NCBI GenBank assembly: GCA_013215525.1
Contig: JABSQY010000012.1
Coordinates: 1 to 30,703, forward strand
DNA length: 30,703 bases
Origin: Nanoarchaeales archaeon
Lineage (GTDB): Archaea > Nanobdellota > Nanobdellia > Woesearchaeales > UBA583
Direction: 5' to 3'
Position numbers and translations under genes: made by a program. The notes beneath the pieces were generated by a model. It was not told the origin of the DNA and did not search any database. It saw nothing but the letters and a program-made list of their open reading frames with translations. The first letter of the stretch is position 1. Each line of letters starts with the position of its first letter. Positions 1 to 8,775 of this stretch are shown in pieces.

Positions 1-300
1 TTTAGTTTATTTGTAACATCTTTTTTAGTTTTTATTTTTTTATCAATTTTTTTATTTTTTTATTTTAAATTTTTCACTTATTTTATTTCTAAAAAATATT
101 GTCCAAACTCTTTTTTATATGTTGGAATTTTTTATTTTATTTCTTTATTTCTTTTTGATTTTTATTTACTTTATAATTATTCAAATATGTGGTTAGTTAT
201 TTTCATTTTATTTTTTTTTAGTTTTATTTGTTATTTTTATTTTATTTTTATAACTTTATTTACAAATATTATATGTGTTCGTTTTGGTGATAAAATATGA
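1..300 (+). CDS. Polytopic membrane protein, C-terminal part (5' end outside window)
   Basis: The frame starting at base 1 stays open for 99 codons to TGA at 298-300. The translation is extremely rich in Phe, Leu, Ile and Tyr and breaks into about three membrane-spanning stretches separated by short polar pieces (for example SKKYCPNS near residues 30-37). It ends with a short polar tail, CVRFGDKI. The stop overlaps the ATG of the next gene (ATGA, 297-300), the classic arrangement of translationally coupled cistrons, which supports both genes being real. Because the amino-terminal part lies outside the window, family and function cannot be assigned. The composition is so T-rich on this strand that a chance open frame is possible, but the exact ATGA overlap argues against it. 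Confidence 0.6.
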   Translation, partial: FSLFVTSFLVFIFLSIFLFFYFKFFTYFISKKYCPNSFLYVGIFYFISLFLFDFYLLYNYSNMWLVIFILFFFSFICYFYFIFITLFTNIICVRFGDKI

Positions 301-872
301 AATTTGTAGAAACTATTGGATTTATGAACTTGTTTATTAATATTAAAAAAATTATAAATAAAAAATTTTTATTTATTTATTTTATTTATTTTATAACTTT
401 TTTTTTAAGTGTTGATTTTTCTAATGCTTTAAGTTTGTCTGTTAATGTACCTGATAAATATTCAGAAGTTACTGCTGGGGAGAAGTTTTTTTTTGAACTT
501 GTGATTAAGTATCCAGAGAATCTTGGTCGTGTTGATTTGCGTTTTGAATATAAAATATTTAATCCGGATAATGAATTAATTGCACAATCTAAAGTTTTAA
601 AGGCTATTGAGACACAGGCATCTTTTATTGATTCGATTTCAATTCCTAGTTCTGCTAAAAATGGACTTTATTCAATTGAAGTTAAAATTTTAGATTATGC
701 GGAACTTGACCAGCTTATTTCTACTAGTTTTCACGTAGTATCTTTAGAAAATGATAAATTACAACTTTATTTCATAATTTTGATCATAGTTGGAATATTT
801 ATTGCAGGTTTTGTTTTATATGATTTAAAGGTTAATCATGATTTTAGGGAGAGTTTTCGTAAAAATAAGTAA
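297..872 (+). CDS. Secreted, membrane-anchored beta-domain protein, unknown function
   Basis: This 191-residue protein has a short basic N-terminus and a hydrophobic signal/anchor segment (about residues 24-45, ending near SNALS). A predicted beta-rich extracellular domain follows (about 46-150, with patterns such as VTAGEKFFFELVI and GLYSIEVKI typical of Ig-like or CARDB-like folds). A C-terminal transmembrane helix (about 156-175) and a basic cytoplasmic tail (KVNHDFRESFRKNK) finish it. This topology puts the beta domain outside the cell, anchored at its C-terminus. The start at 297 overlaps the stop of the upstream membrane-protein gene, so the two are probably co-translated and may act together in the envelope. 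A later start (M10) is possible, but the ATGA overlap favours 297. No enzymatic motif is visible. Confidence 0.75.
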   Translation: MKFVETIGFMNLFINIKKIINKKFLFIYFIYFITFFLSVDFSNALSLSVNVPDKYSEVTAGEKFFFELVIKYPENLGRVDLRFEYKIFNPDNELIAQSKVLKAIETQASFIDSISIPSSAKNGLYSIEVKILDYAELDQLISTSFHVVSLENDKLQLYFIILIIVGIFIAGFVLYDLKVNHDFRESFRKNK

Positions 873-1079
873 TGTAATTTTTCAAATTCTTATTTATCCA
901 TTTTATTTTCTCTAATTTTTAAAATTTATATTGGATTTTATGGCAATTTGTCACTTATGGTAGTAATATTTTGTAAAGGTTTATAAACTAATTTTTATTA
1001 CTATTAGTTATAACAAGTTATTTATACCTATTTTGATATATTTATGAGGTATTTACTTGACTTATTAATTAACTAAAAA
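873..1079 (+). promoter_or_regulatory. Intergenic region with TATA-like boxes for the 52-aa gene
   Basis: No gene is seen here. TATA-like elements occur at about 979-987 (TTTATAAAC), 1020-1027 (TTTATACC) and 1036-1046 (ATATATTTATG). The last two lie roughly 35-60 bases before the ATG at 1080, so the small gene probably has a short leader. T-rich tracts just after 872 could end transcription of the upstream operon. Confidence 0.35.
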
Positions 1080-1238
1080 ATGGGAGACCCTGATGTAGAA
1101 AAAGAGTATATGGCTAGAAAGAAGAGACTTAAAGAGCTACATGCGAAATTAAGTAACCCTCAAGCTAAGAAAAACCAAGAAATTTATCACAGAATCATGG
1201 GTTCTGCTGAAGCTGACGATTCTGATTCAGTTAAATAA
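1080..1238 (+). CDS. Small basic/helical protein, 52 aa
   Basis: The open frame runs from ATG at 1080 to TAA at 1236-1238 and encodes 52 residues beginning MGDPDVEKEY. The middle is strongly charged and helical (MARKKRLKELHAKL, then QAKKNQEIYHRIM), and the tail is acidic (EADDSDSVK). The codon usage includes GC-containing codons unlike the surrounding non-coding DNA, and composition rises sharply inside the frame, which supports real coding. The start context AAAAAATGGG matches the AAAATGG context of well-supported genes here (rps15, rpoL, rpoH). It stands alone between two envelope-protein genes. The basic helix and acidic tail would fit a nucleic-acid or ribosome-associated small protein, but that is a guess. 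Confidence 0.6.
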   Translation: MGDPDVEKEYMARKKRLKELHAKLSNPQAKKNQEIYHRIMGSAEADDSDSVK

Positions 1239-1571
1239 TTTTTATTTTTAAAAATTAATATTTTTATATTCAATATTTATTTGTAGATTTTACTATTTTT
1301 GAGATGTATTATATTATTCTATTGTATTTTTATTATATATTTATTTCATACTTATTACATATTTCTTACATATTTATTATGTTTTCATTAGATGTATTTT
1401 TTATATACTTTACTATGCAGATTCATTATATATTTTTATCTATTAATTTAATTATTTTAAATACACTGTATTATTTTTAATTTTGTTCTTTAGATTAATT
1501 TTAAATTGAAAAAGAATTACTTTTGAAGAGTACTATATAACCTTTATATACTAAAATTTTACTATATTTGT
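1239..1571 (+). promoter_or_regulatory. Long AT-rich intergenic region and promoter of the giant surface protein
   Basis: About 330 bases without a supported gene on either strand. The DNA is nearly pure A/T with irregular repeats of TTATTACATATTT-like words (about 1350-1385). A clear promoter lies at the right end: a purine-rich BRE-like stretch near 1526-1531 and TATA elements at 1533-1540 and 1543-1550 (TTTATATA). The second is centred about 25 bases before the ATG at 1572, so the mRNA of the giant gene is probably leaderless or nearly so. Confidence 0.45.
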
Positions 1572-4500
1572 ATGAAATATTTATTTAGTATATTTTTTAT
1601 TTTAGGATTATTAATCTCTGGAATAAATTTCGGGTTTTCTGAAGATTTTCAATGTTGTTATGATGGCTCAACAGTTGCTCCTAATGCGTATGGGAATTGT
1701 GATGAGAGTGAAGGAGATATAATTTTAACTGGAGTTAGTAGTCCTACTGCTTGTAAAGCAATTAAAAATAATCGGCTTAAATGTATAAAAAATGGAGTTA
1801 AACAATGTAATCCTGGTGGAAAAATTATTTTTGAGAATGATATTATTAAAAACTTTTTTTTAACTAATAATATTTGTGATGATTTTGAAGATTATAATGT
1901 TGGTGTTTGTGATAATTCTTATCCAAACATTCCAAATATTGATATTAATACAACTACTAATGATAAGACTAAAACTAAAACTAATAATAATCCTTTAATT
2001 AATAAGTATTCAGATGAGGAAATTGATCAATTTAATGTTGAGTGTCGTAATGGTGGTGGATTTTTAGGATTATTTGTTAATAAGAATAGTTGTGAGGCTG
2101 TTGTTTTGGCTGAAGGAAATAAATGTGTCTTTAATCCTTATTTAGGTGGTAATATTAATTCTTATTTTATAGATTCAGAATCTATTGGTGTTGTATCATT
2201 TGAAAAAGAGTCATGTATTGCAGATATTGCATTAGATAGTTGTAGTGATTTGAAAATTCAATCACTTTGTGAGGGGAGTCAAATTAAAAATTTGGCAGGT
2301 GATTGCCGTTGGGTTAATTCAACTGAATTTGAATCAAGTTTTTCTGCACTTGGAATGTGCGTATCTGAAGAAATTTCTGATACGAAATATTTTAATAAAC
2401 AAATTTATTATTTTTCAAACAATGTGATTAAAAATCCTAGTTTTGAACTTAGTACAACTGATTGGGATTTAACTAGTGGAAGTTTTTCAAGTAATTCTGA
2501 TTTTAATTTAGCATATTTTGGAAATAGGTTTGTTAAGTTGTCTGATGGTGGTATTTTATCACAAGATTTAGAAAATTTAGATATAAATAATACTTATAAA
2601 TTAAATTTTAAAATGAGAAGTTTAAATTTTACTTTAGGTGGAATGTTATCTGTTTATTATGGCGGAAGACAAATTGGAAATTCATATAACTTAGAGTCTT
2701 TATATGAAGATAGTTATGGGAGTTATAAAGAAAAATCAATCTCTTTTATTAGTAAATCTTCTTCTGGAAAAATTGAATTTAAATTTGTTGGTACTGGTTC
2801 TATTCATTTGGATGTAATTAGTTTAAGGTTACCTGATGGGAAAGAGATTAAACTTACAAATGATAAAATTTTTTCACCAGTTGATATTGTTCCATTAAGC
2901 GCTTCATATTGTAGTACTTGTTTTAGTGATAATGGATTTAATTTTTGTACACAAGAGAAATCTGATTTACTTGGTGCTTGTTCTTATATGGTTGCAGCAC
3001 CAAATAGTTCTTATGGAGAAGAAGTTGATTTAAATAATTATACAGGTAGAGATAATTCTTATGGAAATCTTTTAATGCTTGAAAAATCTTGGGAGTCTCA
3101 ATCTTTATCAAATTCTCAATTGTTTTGTGAGATGTATGTTACAGAGGATAAATGTGTTGATTCTTCAAATTTTGTAAATTCTAAATTTTCTAGTTATCAT
3201 TTAAGTTCTGATACTAATTTATGTAAGTGGAGTGAGAATTCAGGAATTGGGTGTTATAAAGATTCAAATGGTGATGATAAGTTTGATACAATTAATAATT
3301 ATGTAATTGGTTCTTCTTTAGAACTTGAAAATGATAAATATGAAACAAATACTATTGAGCATTATGCTTATGATTTATCTGAGGATTCAAGTTTAAAGGA
3401 AGGTTTAAAGGTTTCAGATTTTCAACTTGCATGTGATGTTTTACCTCCAAGTACTTATGTTGCTTTACGTGGGAAAAATAATAATAGTGAAACTGTGTTT
3501 GTTGGTTTGAATGATGGTGGTAGGATTATTGGTGATGTGTACATTGATGTGGTTGCTGAGGATTTAAATCTTGATAGTTGTGAACCATACACTTTTAATA
3601 AATTTTTATATGTTGAGTATAGTTTAGATAATGGTAAATCAATCAAGTTTGAAGAGGCTTCAAATCAATATAATGTGGAATCAATTAAACTTGATGATTT
3701 TTTAGTTGATTTAGATGGGAGTAGTTTACTTGATGGGGCTAGTAAATTAAATGTTACATTTATCGACCAGTCAGGGAATGTTGGAAAAATATGGGAATTT
3801 GATTTAAATATTGATAATTCTGCTCCAATTATTGAATTAGTATCTCCTGATTCAAATATCTCTAATGGGGACTATGATTTACTTTCTCCTGTTGTAGGAT
3901 TAAATTTTTCTCTTGATTTTATTATTACTGATTTAGGAAGTATGGTTAGTAGTTGTAATTATAATTTAATTTCTTATGGTGATGTTGATACTTCATTTTA
4001 TACTCCTTATGGGGAAGTTGAGATTGAATCATCTCAAACTGTTGAGTTAAATTTTACTTTACCTATTTATAATTCAAGTTCTAATGGTGATGATTATTTA
4101 TTAACATTGGAATGTTCTGACATTTTTAATCAAAGTAGTGTTTCTAATGTTTTCTTTTTTATTGATACTGATACTAGTATTGTTTTACTTACTCCTTCTA
4201 GTTTTAGTTCTAAAATTGGGTTTAGTGGATTTTTAAATAATAAATCTCAAGTGATTTTAGTTTCAACTGATTCAGGATTAGATAGTTGTGTGCTTGATGG
4301 TTTTTCTAATTTAGATTCAACTTTAATTGATTTGAATGTTTCAGATTATGTTGAAGAAATACATGGTGACTTATTATCTGAGTTTGATTCTATTAGTTTA
4401 TTAGATATTAAAAAAGTAGTTATTGGTGAGATTGGTTTTTCAGTTGATAGGGTGTATACAGGAAATTATTTGTGTACAGATGTATTAGGAAATACTTATT

Positions 4501-7385
4501 TTGAAGAACATACTTATTATTATGATACAGTTGAACCTAGTTTAGAAAATTTTAGTTTGATTGAAGATAATTCTACTATGTATGTTGATTCAAATGGTGA
4601 TATTTATTTATTAGTTTCAAATGAATCTTTTGATTATAATATTGAAGTTAATTTAACTGTTGAGGGGACTGGGTCTTGGATTCATTCTTATTTGAGTAAA
4701 TTAAATTCAAATAATTTTGATACAACTTTTGGTATGATTGATAATGCTTTTTTTGGTGATGCGATTTTATTAAATGATTCTTTTGTATCTTCGATGATTT
4801 TAAGTTTAAATGTTGATAAACAATTTACAAGTCCTGGGATTCCGATGAATGGTGAAACTGGGTTACGTAATGTTTCTTTTAAAGTTGATTTATTTGATAA
4901 AGCTGGAAATTTCGGAGATGGGTTTTTTAATTATTATGTTGATTCATCAAATCCAGAATTAAATTTTTCAGGAGATATTTATGATTTGGATAAGACTGAT
5001 GGTTTAATTTTTTCAAGAGTATTAAATCCTAATTTTGTTATATCTTTTACTGCTCCAAGTTACAGGCAATTTAGTTGTAGCGTTAGTGTTGAGAGAAATG
5101 GACAACGTGGATTAGTTTCTGAATTTGCTTTATCAAATTCATTTGAGTTTAAGTTATCTGATTTAGATATTAATTCTTGGTTTGAGAATCATAAAGAAAT
5201 TACTATGAATATTAATTGTGTTGATGTTTATGATATAGTTATGTATGAAAGTTTTACTTTAATTTATGATAATACTCCTTTACTTTTGAATGAGTTTGGG
5301 TTATCTGGTGGAGAACAAATTTATTCTAGAATTAATTCAGATTATTCTCCTTTAAAGGATGGAATTTATTTTAAGTTTAATAATACAGGTGAACGTGGTG
5401 GATATGTGTGCGAATATAAGTTTGAACAAATTAATAGTTTTTATAATTGTCCTTTTAATTTTTCAAGTTTAAATAAATTTGAGAGTTTTGATTATGCAAG
5501 TCCTATTAAAAATATTTTATCTGGATATGGATTTAGTCATGCATCAGATACTGCTAGTTATTCTTGTGATAGAACTTCAAGTTTTACATCTTCGGAACGG
5601 TCACATTTTATTGCTGATACTAATTTAGATACATCATTTAAATTAATTGCTAATTGTTTTGATGGTGCTGGTTTTGAAATTAGTTCATCTAAAATTATTA
5701 ATTATACTTATTTGGCTCAAGGTTTAATTTCTTTTGATTACGAATATGTTAATCGTGATACTGTTAGGTTTATTGTTAAAAGTTTAGTTGATTATTCAAG
5801 TATTGTAATTTCTACAGATGGGTTTGGGTCGGATGCTTTAACTAATATGAATTCTGGAAATCAATTAAGTGATGGAACATTTCAATATGTATCCTTAGAT
5901 TATTCAATTGAAAATTTAGCTGAGGGGAAATTTAATCTGTTTGCTGTAGCGTTTGATAATAGTATTGTTGATGGTTATATTGCAACTGAGTTTTTCATTG
6001 ATAAAACTAAACCATTTGGTGGTTTAATTGTTATTGATTTAAATGAGAATGGAGAAGTTTATGATAAAACTTTTAAGTTAGATATTGAAGTATTTGATGA
6101 GTTGTCTGGTTTGGAGTTTGTTGATTTATATGTGACTGTTGATGGTAATGAAACTTTACTTGCAACTTTTAATGAATTTAATTATACTTTATACACTTCT
6201 GAATTTGGTGTTGAACTTGCAGAATTTAGTAATACAAATTTTTATGATGATGTTGAAGGTGGAACTTACTTGCGTACTTCTTTAATTTTTGGTGAAGCGA
6301 TTTTAAATTCAGTTTATACTTTTAATTTAGTTGTAACGGATAAGGTTGGTCGTCAGTTTGTTGATGAAGATGTTGTAAAGTATGCTGATGGAATTTATTT
6401 AATTTTACTTGATTCAGAGAACGCTTTTGTTTATAATTCTGGATATGGTTGGTTAACTAAATCAACTGCTCCAGTTTTAAATTTTGATACTTCCAAAGTT
6501 GTTAGTTGTAATGTTAATTCTTTAGATGGGGATTATAGTTTTGAACTTGAGAGTGGAACTACTTTTAGTGTTGACTTATCAACTCTTGATGGTTTTGATT
6601 TGAATGCTTTAGGTGATGAGATTGATTTTGAAATTGAGTGTACTCGTGAACAAGGAACTTATACGTTTACTAAAACTTTATTTTTTAATGAAAAATTATT
6701 AGATTATGTTTTAGTTCCTGAGAATGGATTTTTAGTTAATGAAATTCCATATACTACTTTTGCAAATATTAAAAGTGTTGGACCTTTTTCAAGAATTAGT
6801 TGTGACTATTCTTATTTAGGAAATACTTATAGTGTACAAGTAAATGATTTAGGTAAAGAGATTAATTTGGATTTTACAACTGCAATTAGTGGAACACATT
6901 ATTTAACTTTAGATTGTACTGATTCTGTTGGGAATTTTGGACCTAGTAAAACTTATGAGTTTGTTGTTGATGTGAATTCAGATTTAGTATTAGATGAGAG
7001 TAGTTTAGTTCTTACATCTTCAGATAATTACGAATCAAGATTAGATAGTTCAAATGATTTATTTATTCATTCAACTTCAAGTGTTGATTTAAGTTTTAAT
7101 TTAAATAAGAAAGCTGTTACAAGTTGCGAGTATGGAATTAATCCTGTTGGTGGTGTTTTGTCTGGAGTTGTAAACTTTTTTAGAAATTTATTTGGTGTTG
7201 AGAGGTTTGCTGTTTATGCGACAACTCCGTACGAATATAAAGTTTATGGTTTAACTTTTGAAGGTGTTGAGTCTGAACTTGTAATTGTATGTGAGGATGA
7301 AACAGGTTCATCTATTTCAAAATCTTATGATGTTTACTTTGATAATTCTGATTTGGCTGTTTCTGTTGAGATGGGTGTTGAATAA
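1572..7385 (+). CDS. Giant secreted surface protein with CBM-like and Ig-like domains
   Basis: This 1937-residue protein starts with a signal peptide (KYLFSIFFILGLLISG, cleavage near residue 23). Residues about 25-630 are cysteine-rich and likely disulphide-bonded. They include a carbohydrate-binding-like segment (about 285-420) opening with NPSFELSTTDWD, a hallmark of CBM_4_9/discoidin-type modules. From about 740 on, beta-sandwich modules are joined by linkers of the type D-x-(T/S)-x-P: DNSAPIIEL near 748, DTVEPSLE near 986, DSSNPELN near 1123, DNTPLLL near 1233 and DKTKPFGG near 1477. N-x-S/T sequons are very frequent. No C-terminal membrane helix or sorting motif is visible. The last linker-like motif (DNSDLAVS, near 1924) sits at the very end. 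A hydrophobic loop at about 1858-1881 interrupts the final domain. It is probably an adhesin, sugar-binding or cell-contact protein. A leaderless start at 1572 fits the TATA box. Confidence 0.85.
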   Translation: MKYLFSIFFILGLLISGINFGFSEDFQCCYDGSTVAPNAYGNCDESEGDIILTGVSSPTACKAIKNNRLKCIKNGVKQCNPGGKIIFENDIIKNFFLTNNICDDFEDYNVGVCDNSYPNIPNIDINTTTNDKTKTKTNNNPLINKYSDEEIDQFNVECRNGGGFLGLFVNKNSCEAVVLAEGNKCVFNPYLGGNINSYFIDSESIGVVSFEKESCIADIALDSCSDLKIQSLCEGSQIKNLAGDCRWVNSTEFESSFSALGMCVSEEISDTKYFNKQIYYFSNNVIKNPSFELSTTDWDLTSGSFSSNSDFNLAYFGNRFVKLSDGGILSQDLENLDINNTYKLNFKMRSLNFTLGGMLSVYYGGRQIGNSYNLESLYEDSYGSYKEKSISFISKSSSGKIEFKFVGTGSIHLDVISLRLPDGKEIKLTNDKIFSPVDIVPLSASYCSTCFSDNGFNFCTQEKSDLLGACSYMVAAPNSSYGEEVDLNNYTGRDNSYGNLLMLEKSWESQSLSNSQLFCEMYVTEDKCVDSSNFVNSKFSSYHLSSDTNLCKWSENSGIGCYKDSNGDDKFDTINNYVIGSSLELENDKYETNTIEHYAYDLSEDSSLKEGLKVSDFQLACDVLPPSTYVALRGKNNNSETVFVGLNDGGRIIGDVYIDVVAEDLNLDSCEPYTFNKFLYVEYSLDNGKSIKFEEASNQYNVESIKLDDFLVDLDGSSLLDGASKLNVTFIDQSGNVGKIWEFDLNIDNSAPIIELVSPDSNISNGDYDLLSPVVGLNFSLDFIITDLGSMVSSCNYNLISYGDVDTSFYTPYGEVEIESSQTVELNFTLPIYNSSSNGDDYLLTLECSDIFNQSSVSNVFFFIDTDTSIVLLTPSSFSSKIGFSGFLNNKSQVILVSTDSGLDSCVLDGFSNLDSTLIDLNVSDYVEEIHGDLLSEFDSISLLDIKKVVIGEIGFSVDRVYTGNYLCTDVLGNTYFEEHTYYYDTVEPSLENFSLIEDNSTMYVDSNGDIYLLVSNESFDYNIEVNLTVEGTGSWIHSYLSKLNSNNFDTTFGMIDNAFFGDAILLNDSFVSSMILSLNVDKQFTSPGIPMNGETGLRNVSFKVDLFDKAGNFGDGFFNYYVDSSNPELNFSGDIYDLDKTDGLIFSRVLNPNFVISFTAPSYRQFSCSVSVERNGQRGLVSEFALSNSFEFKLSDLDINSWFENHKEITMNINCVDVYDIVMYESFTLIYDNTPLLLNEFGLSGGEQIYSRINSDYSPLKDGIYFKFNNTGERGGYVCEYKFEQINSFYNCPFNFSSLNKFESFDYASPIKNILSGYGFSHASDTASYSCDRTSSFTSSERSHFIADTNLDTSFKLIANCFDGAGFEISSSKIINYTYLAQGLISFDYEYVNRDTVRFIVKSLVDYSSIVISTDGFGSDALTNMNSGNQLSDGTFQYVSLDYSIENLAEGKFNLFAVAFDNSIVDGYIATEFFIDKTKPFGGLIVIDLNENGEVYDKTFKLDIEVFDELSGLEFVDLYVTVDGNETLLATFNEFNYTLYTSEFGVELAEFSNTNFYDDVEGGTYLRTSLIFGEAILNSVYTFNLVVTDKVGRQFVDEDVVKYADGIYLILLDSENAFVYNSGYGWLTKSTAPVLNFDTSKVVSCNVNSLDGDYSFELESGTTFSVDLSTLDGFDLNALGDEIDFEIECTREQGTYTFTKTLFFNEKLLDYVLVPENGFLVNEIPYTTFANIKSVGPFSRISCDYSYLGNTYSVQVNDLGKEINLDFTTAISGTHYLTLDCTDSVGNFGPSKTYEFVVDVNSDLVLDESSLVLTSSDNYESRLDSSNDLFIHSTSSVDLSFNLNKKAVTSCEYGINPVGGVLSGVVNFFRNLFGVERFAVYATTPYEYKVYGLTFEGVESELVIVCEDETGSSISKSYDVYFDNSDLAVSVEMGVE

Positions 7386-7441
7386 TTTTATTATTCTTTT
7401 ATCTTGCTTTCACGATTGTCCATATTGTTCCAATAATAAAC

Positions 7442-7489
7442 AATTTTAGTATGTCGAGATATGTATACTATAATCGACATACGAAAATT
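7442..7489. terminator. Long inverted repeat between convergent genes
   Basis: Two 16-base arms (7442-7457 and 7474-7489) are complementary except for one mismatch (A7448/G7483). They enclose a 16-base loop. The core arms read GTATGTCGA and TCGACATAC. The repeat lies in the 210-base gap between the convergent 3' ends of the giant surface gene and the minus-strand regulator, so a bidirectional terminator or mRNA 3'-end stabiliser is the simplest reading. No U-tract follows immediately on the plus strand. It is also GC-richer than its surroundings, so a protein-binding palindrome is an alternative. Confidence 0.4.
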
Positions 7490-7595
7490 ATTCATTCTTG
7501 AAAAAATCTGAAAAAGAAGTTTGAAAATTAATCGAAAATTGGCTTTATGTGTGGTCTGCTTTTTCGTTTTATGTTTTTTTGTATCTTTTACTTTT

Positions 7596-8621
7596 TTATT
7601 TCACACTTTCAAGTAATTCTTTGTACAATCCTTTTGTAAATAGTTTCCAACTTACAACTTTGTTCATTATTGATAGTTCTGTTGAGAGTATATATTCTCC
7701 AATTTGATTTTTAAATTCTTCAATTGTATCATTTAGTTCTTCTGGTGATTTTGCATTTAAATAAATTAGTAAATCGTATTCTCCATCAAATCTTGCAGCG
7801 TAAAATATGTTGTTTAATTCTTGAAATGGTTTCTCTAAAACTTTGTCTGGTGTTTGCGTGTTTAGTTTTATCATTAATGTGTATGCTGTGTATCCTATTT
7901 TTGTTGTGTCAATATTTATTCCAAAGTGCGTGATTACTTTATTTTCTATTAAGTTTAATATCTTATCTTTTACTGTTTTTCTATTTACATTTATTTTTTC
8001 GGAGATTGTTACTAGTGATTCTTGAGGATTGTCTGATAAAACATTTAATATCTCAATTTCTGTTCTTGATATTTTATATTCTTTATATTGCTCTGGATTT
8101 GGATAACTTTTAGAAGATAGTTCTTTTGAGAAAGAATAATTGCTTTTTTTTTCAATATGTACTTCTGTGTCAATGTCAGGGTTTATTGTATTAGATTCTA
8201 ACTCGTATAGTCTTGTAAGTGTTGTGTAGTTTTGTACTTGGTGTTCACATAGTTCAAATAGTTCCGCTTTGATTTTGTTTAATTCGTGTGGTGATTTGAT
8301 TTGTACCATTAGTTGGAGTTCGTATTTTCCTATGAATGTGTTTGCTCTGAGAATTTTGTCGTGTTTTTTTATTCTATCAAATATTTCTTGTTTATTTTTA
8401 ATATTTGTTTTTAGTTGTATTAATATTTGATAATTTATGTATCCTAATACTCTTGAGTCAATATATAATACTGGGTTTACATAAATTTTTTGATTTTTTA
8501 AATTTTGTATTCTATACTTTATAGTATCTTTTGATAAGTTTACTAATTTACCAATTTCATTATCTGGTATTCTACAGTTTTGTGATAAAATGTTTAATAT
8601 TTTTTTATCGATTTTGTCCAT
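7596..8621 (-). CDS. Double-headed Lrp/AsnC-family transcription regulator, paralog 1
   Basis: The 341-residue protein contains two complete Lrp/AsnC units in one chain. The first unit has a winged HTH (about 1-60: DKKILNILSQNCRIPDNEIGKLVNLSKDTIKYRIQ is the canonical AsnC HTH pattern) and a RAM-like ligand/oligomerisation domain (about 65-150). The second has an HTH (about 183-240, RTEIEILNVLSDNPQESLVTISEKI) and a RAM-like domain (about 245-330). Single-unit Lrp proteins are about 150 residues, so this is a tandem duplication. It is divergent from the LOG-methyltransferase gene and is therefore a likely local and auto-regulator. A TATA box about 26 bases upstream (near 8647, AATATATAAAT on the minus strand) predicts a leaderless mRNA from 8621. 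A close paralog lies at 10954-11979. Confidence 0.85.
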   Translation of the reverse strand: MDKIDKKILNILSQNCRIPDNEIGKLVNLSKDTIKYRIQNLKNQKIYVNPVLYIDSRVLGYINYQILIQLKTNIKNKQEIFDRIKKHDKILRANTFIGKYELQLMVQIKSPHELNKIKAELFELCEHQVQNYTTLTRLYELESNTINPDIDTEVHIEKKSNYSFSKELSSKSYPNPEQYKEYKISRTEIEILNVLSDNPQESLVTISEKINVNRKTVKDKILNLIENKVITHFGINIDTTKIGYTAYTLMIKLNTQTPDKVLEKPFQELNNIFYAARFDGEYDLLIYLNAKSPEELNDTIEEFKNQIGEYILSTELSIMNKVVSWKLFTKGLYKELLESVK

Positions 8622-8639
8622 ATGTATCTATATGTAACT

Positions 8640-8652
8640 TTATTTATATATT
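8640..8652 (-). promoter_or_regulatory. TATA box of regulator paralog 1
   Basis: On the minus strand the sequence AATATATAAATA lies about 26 bases before the ATG at 8621, predicting leaderless transcription. A similar box occurs at the same distance before the paralogous regulator. Confidence 0.5.
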
Positions 8653-8687
8653 TTTGTTATTTTCTTACTAAATAAACCTTAATTTAG

Positions 8688-8775
8688 AACTTTGTATATT
8701 ATTTGTTTAATTAGTATACATTTCGATAAAAATTAGTGGTTTAGGTTTTATATGTAATAAGGTACTACTATAGGT
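8688..8775 (+). promoter_or_regulatory. Promoter and putative operator of the LOG-methyltransferase gene (duplicated copy A)
   Basis: This 88-base segment aligns without gaps to 10232-10319, with 17 mismatches by eye. It holds an inverted repeat, TGTATA (8693-8698) and TATACA (8715-8720), with half-sites 22 bases apart (about two helical turns). An identical block TATACATTTCGAT follows, then a TATA box TTTAGGTTTTATAT (TATA about 8747-8753). The TATA box is about 26 bases before the ATG at 8776, so the mRNA is probably leaderless. The inverted repeat is centred about 70 bases before the start, upstream of TATA, a position suited to activation. The divergent tandem-Lrp protein is the obvious candidate binder (inference). 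Confidence 0.55.

Noticed and set aside
3455..3646. Minus-strand frame inside the giant surface-protein gene
   Set aside because: It lies wholly within a strongly coding frame with domain-like content and has no promoter or homolog-like features.
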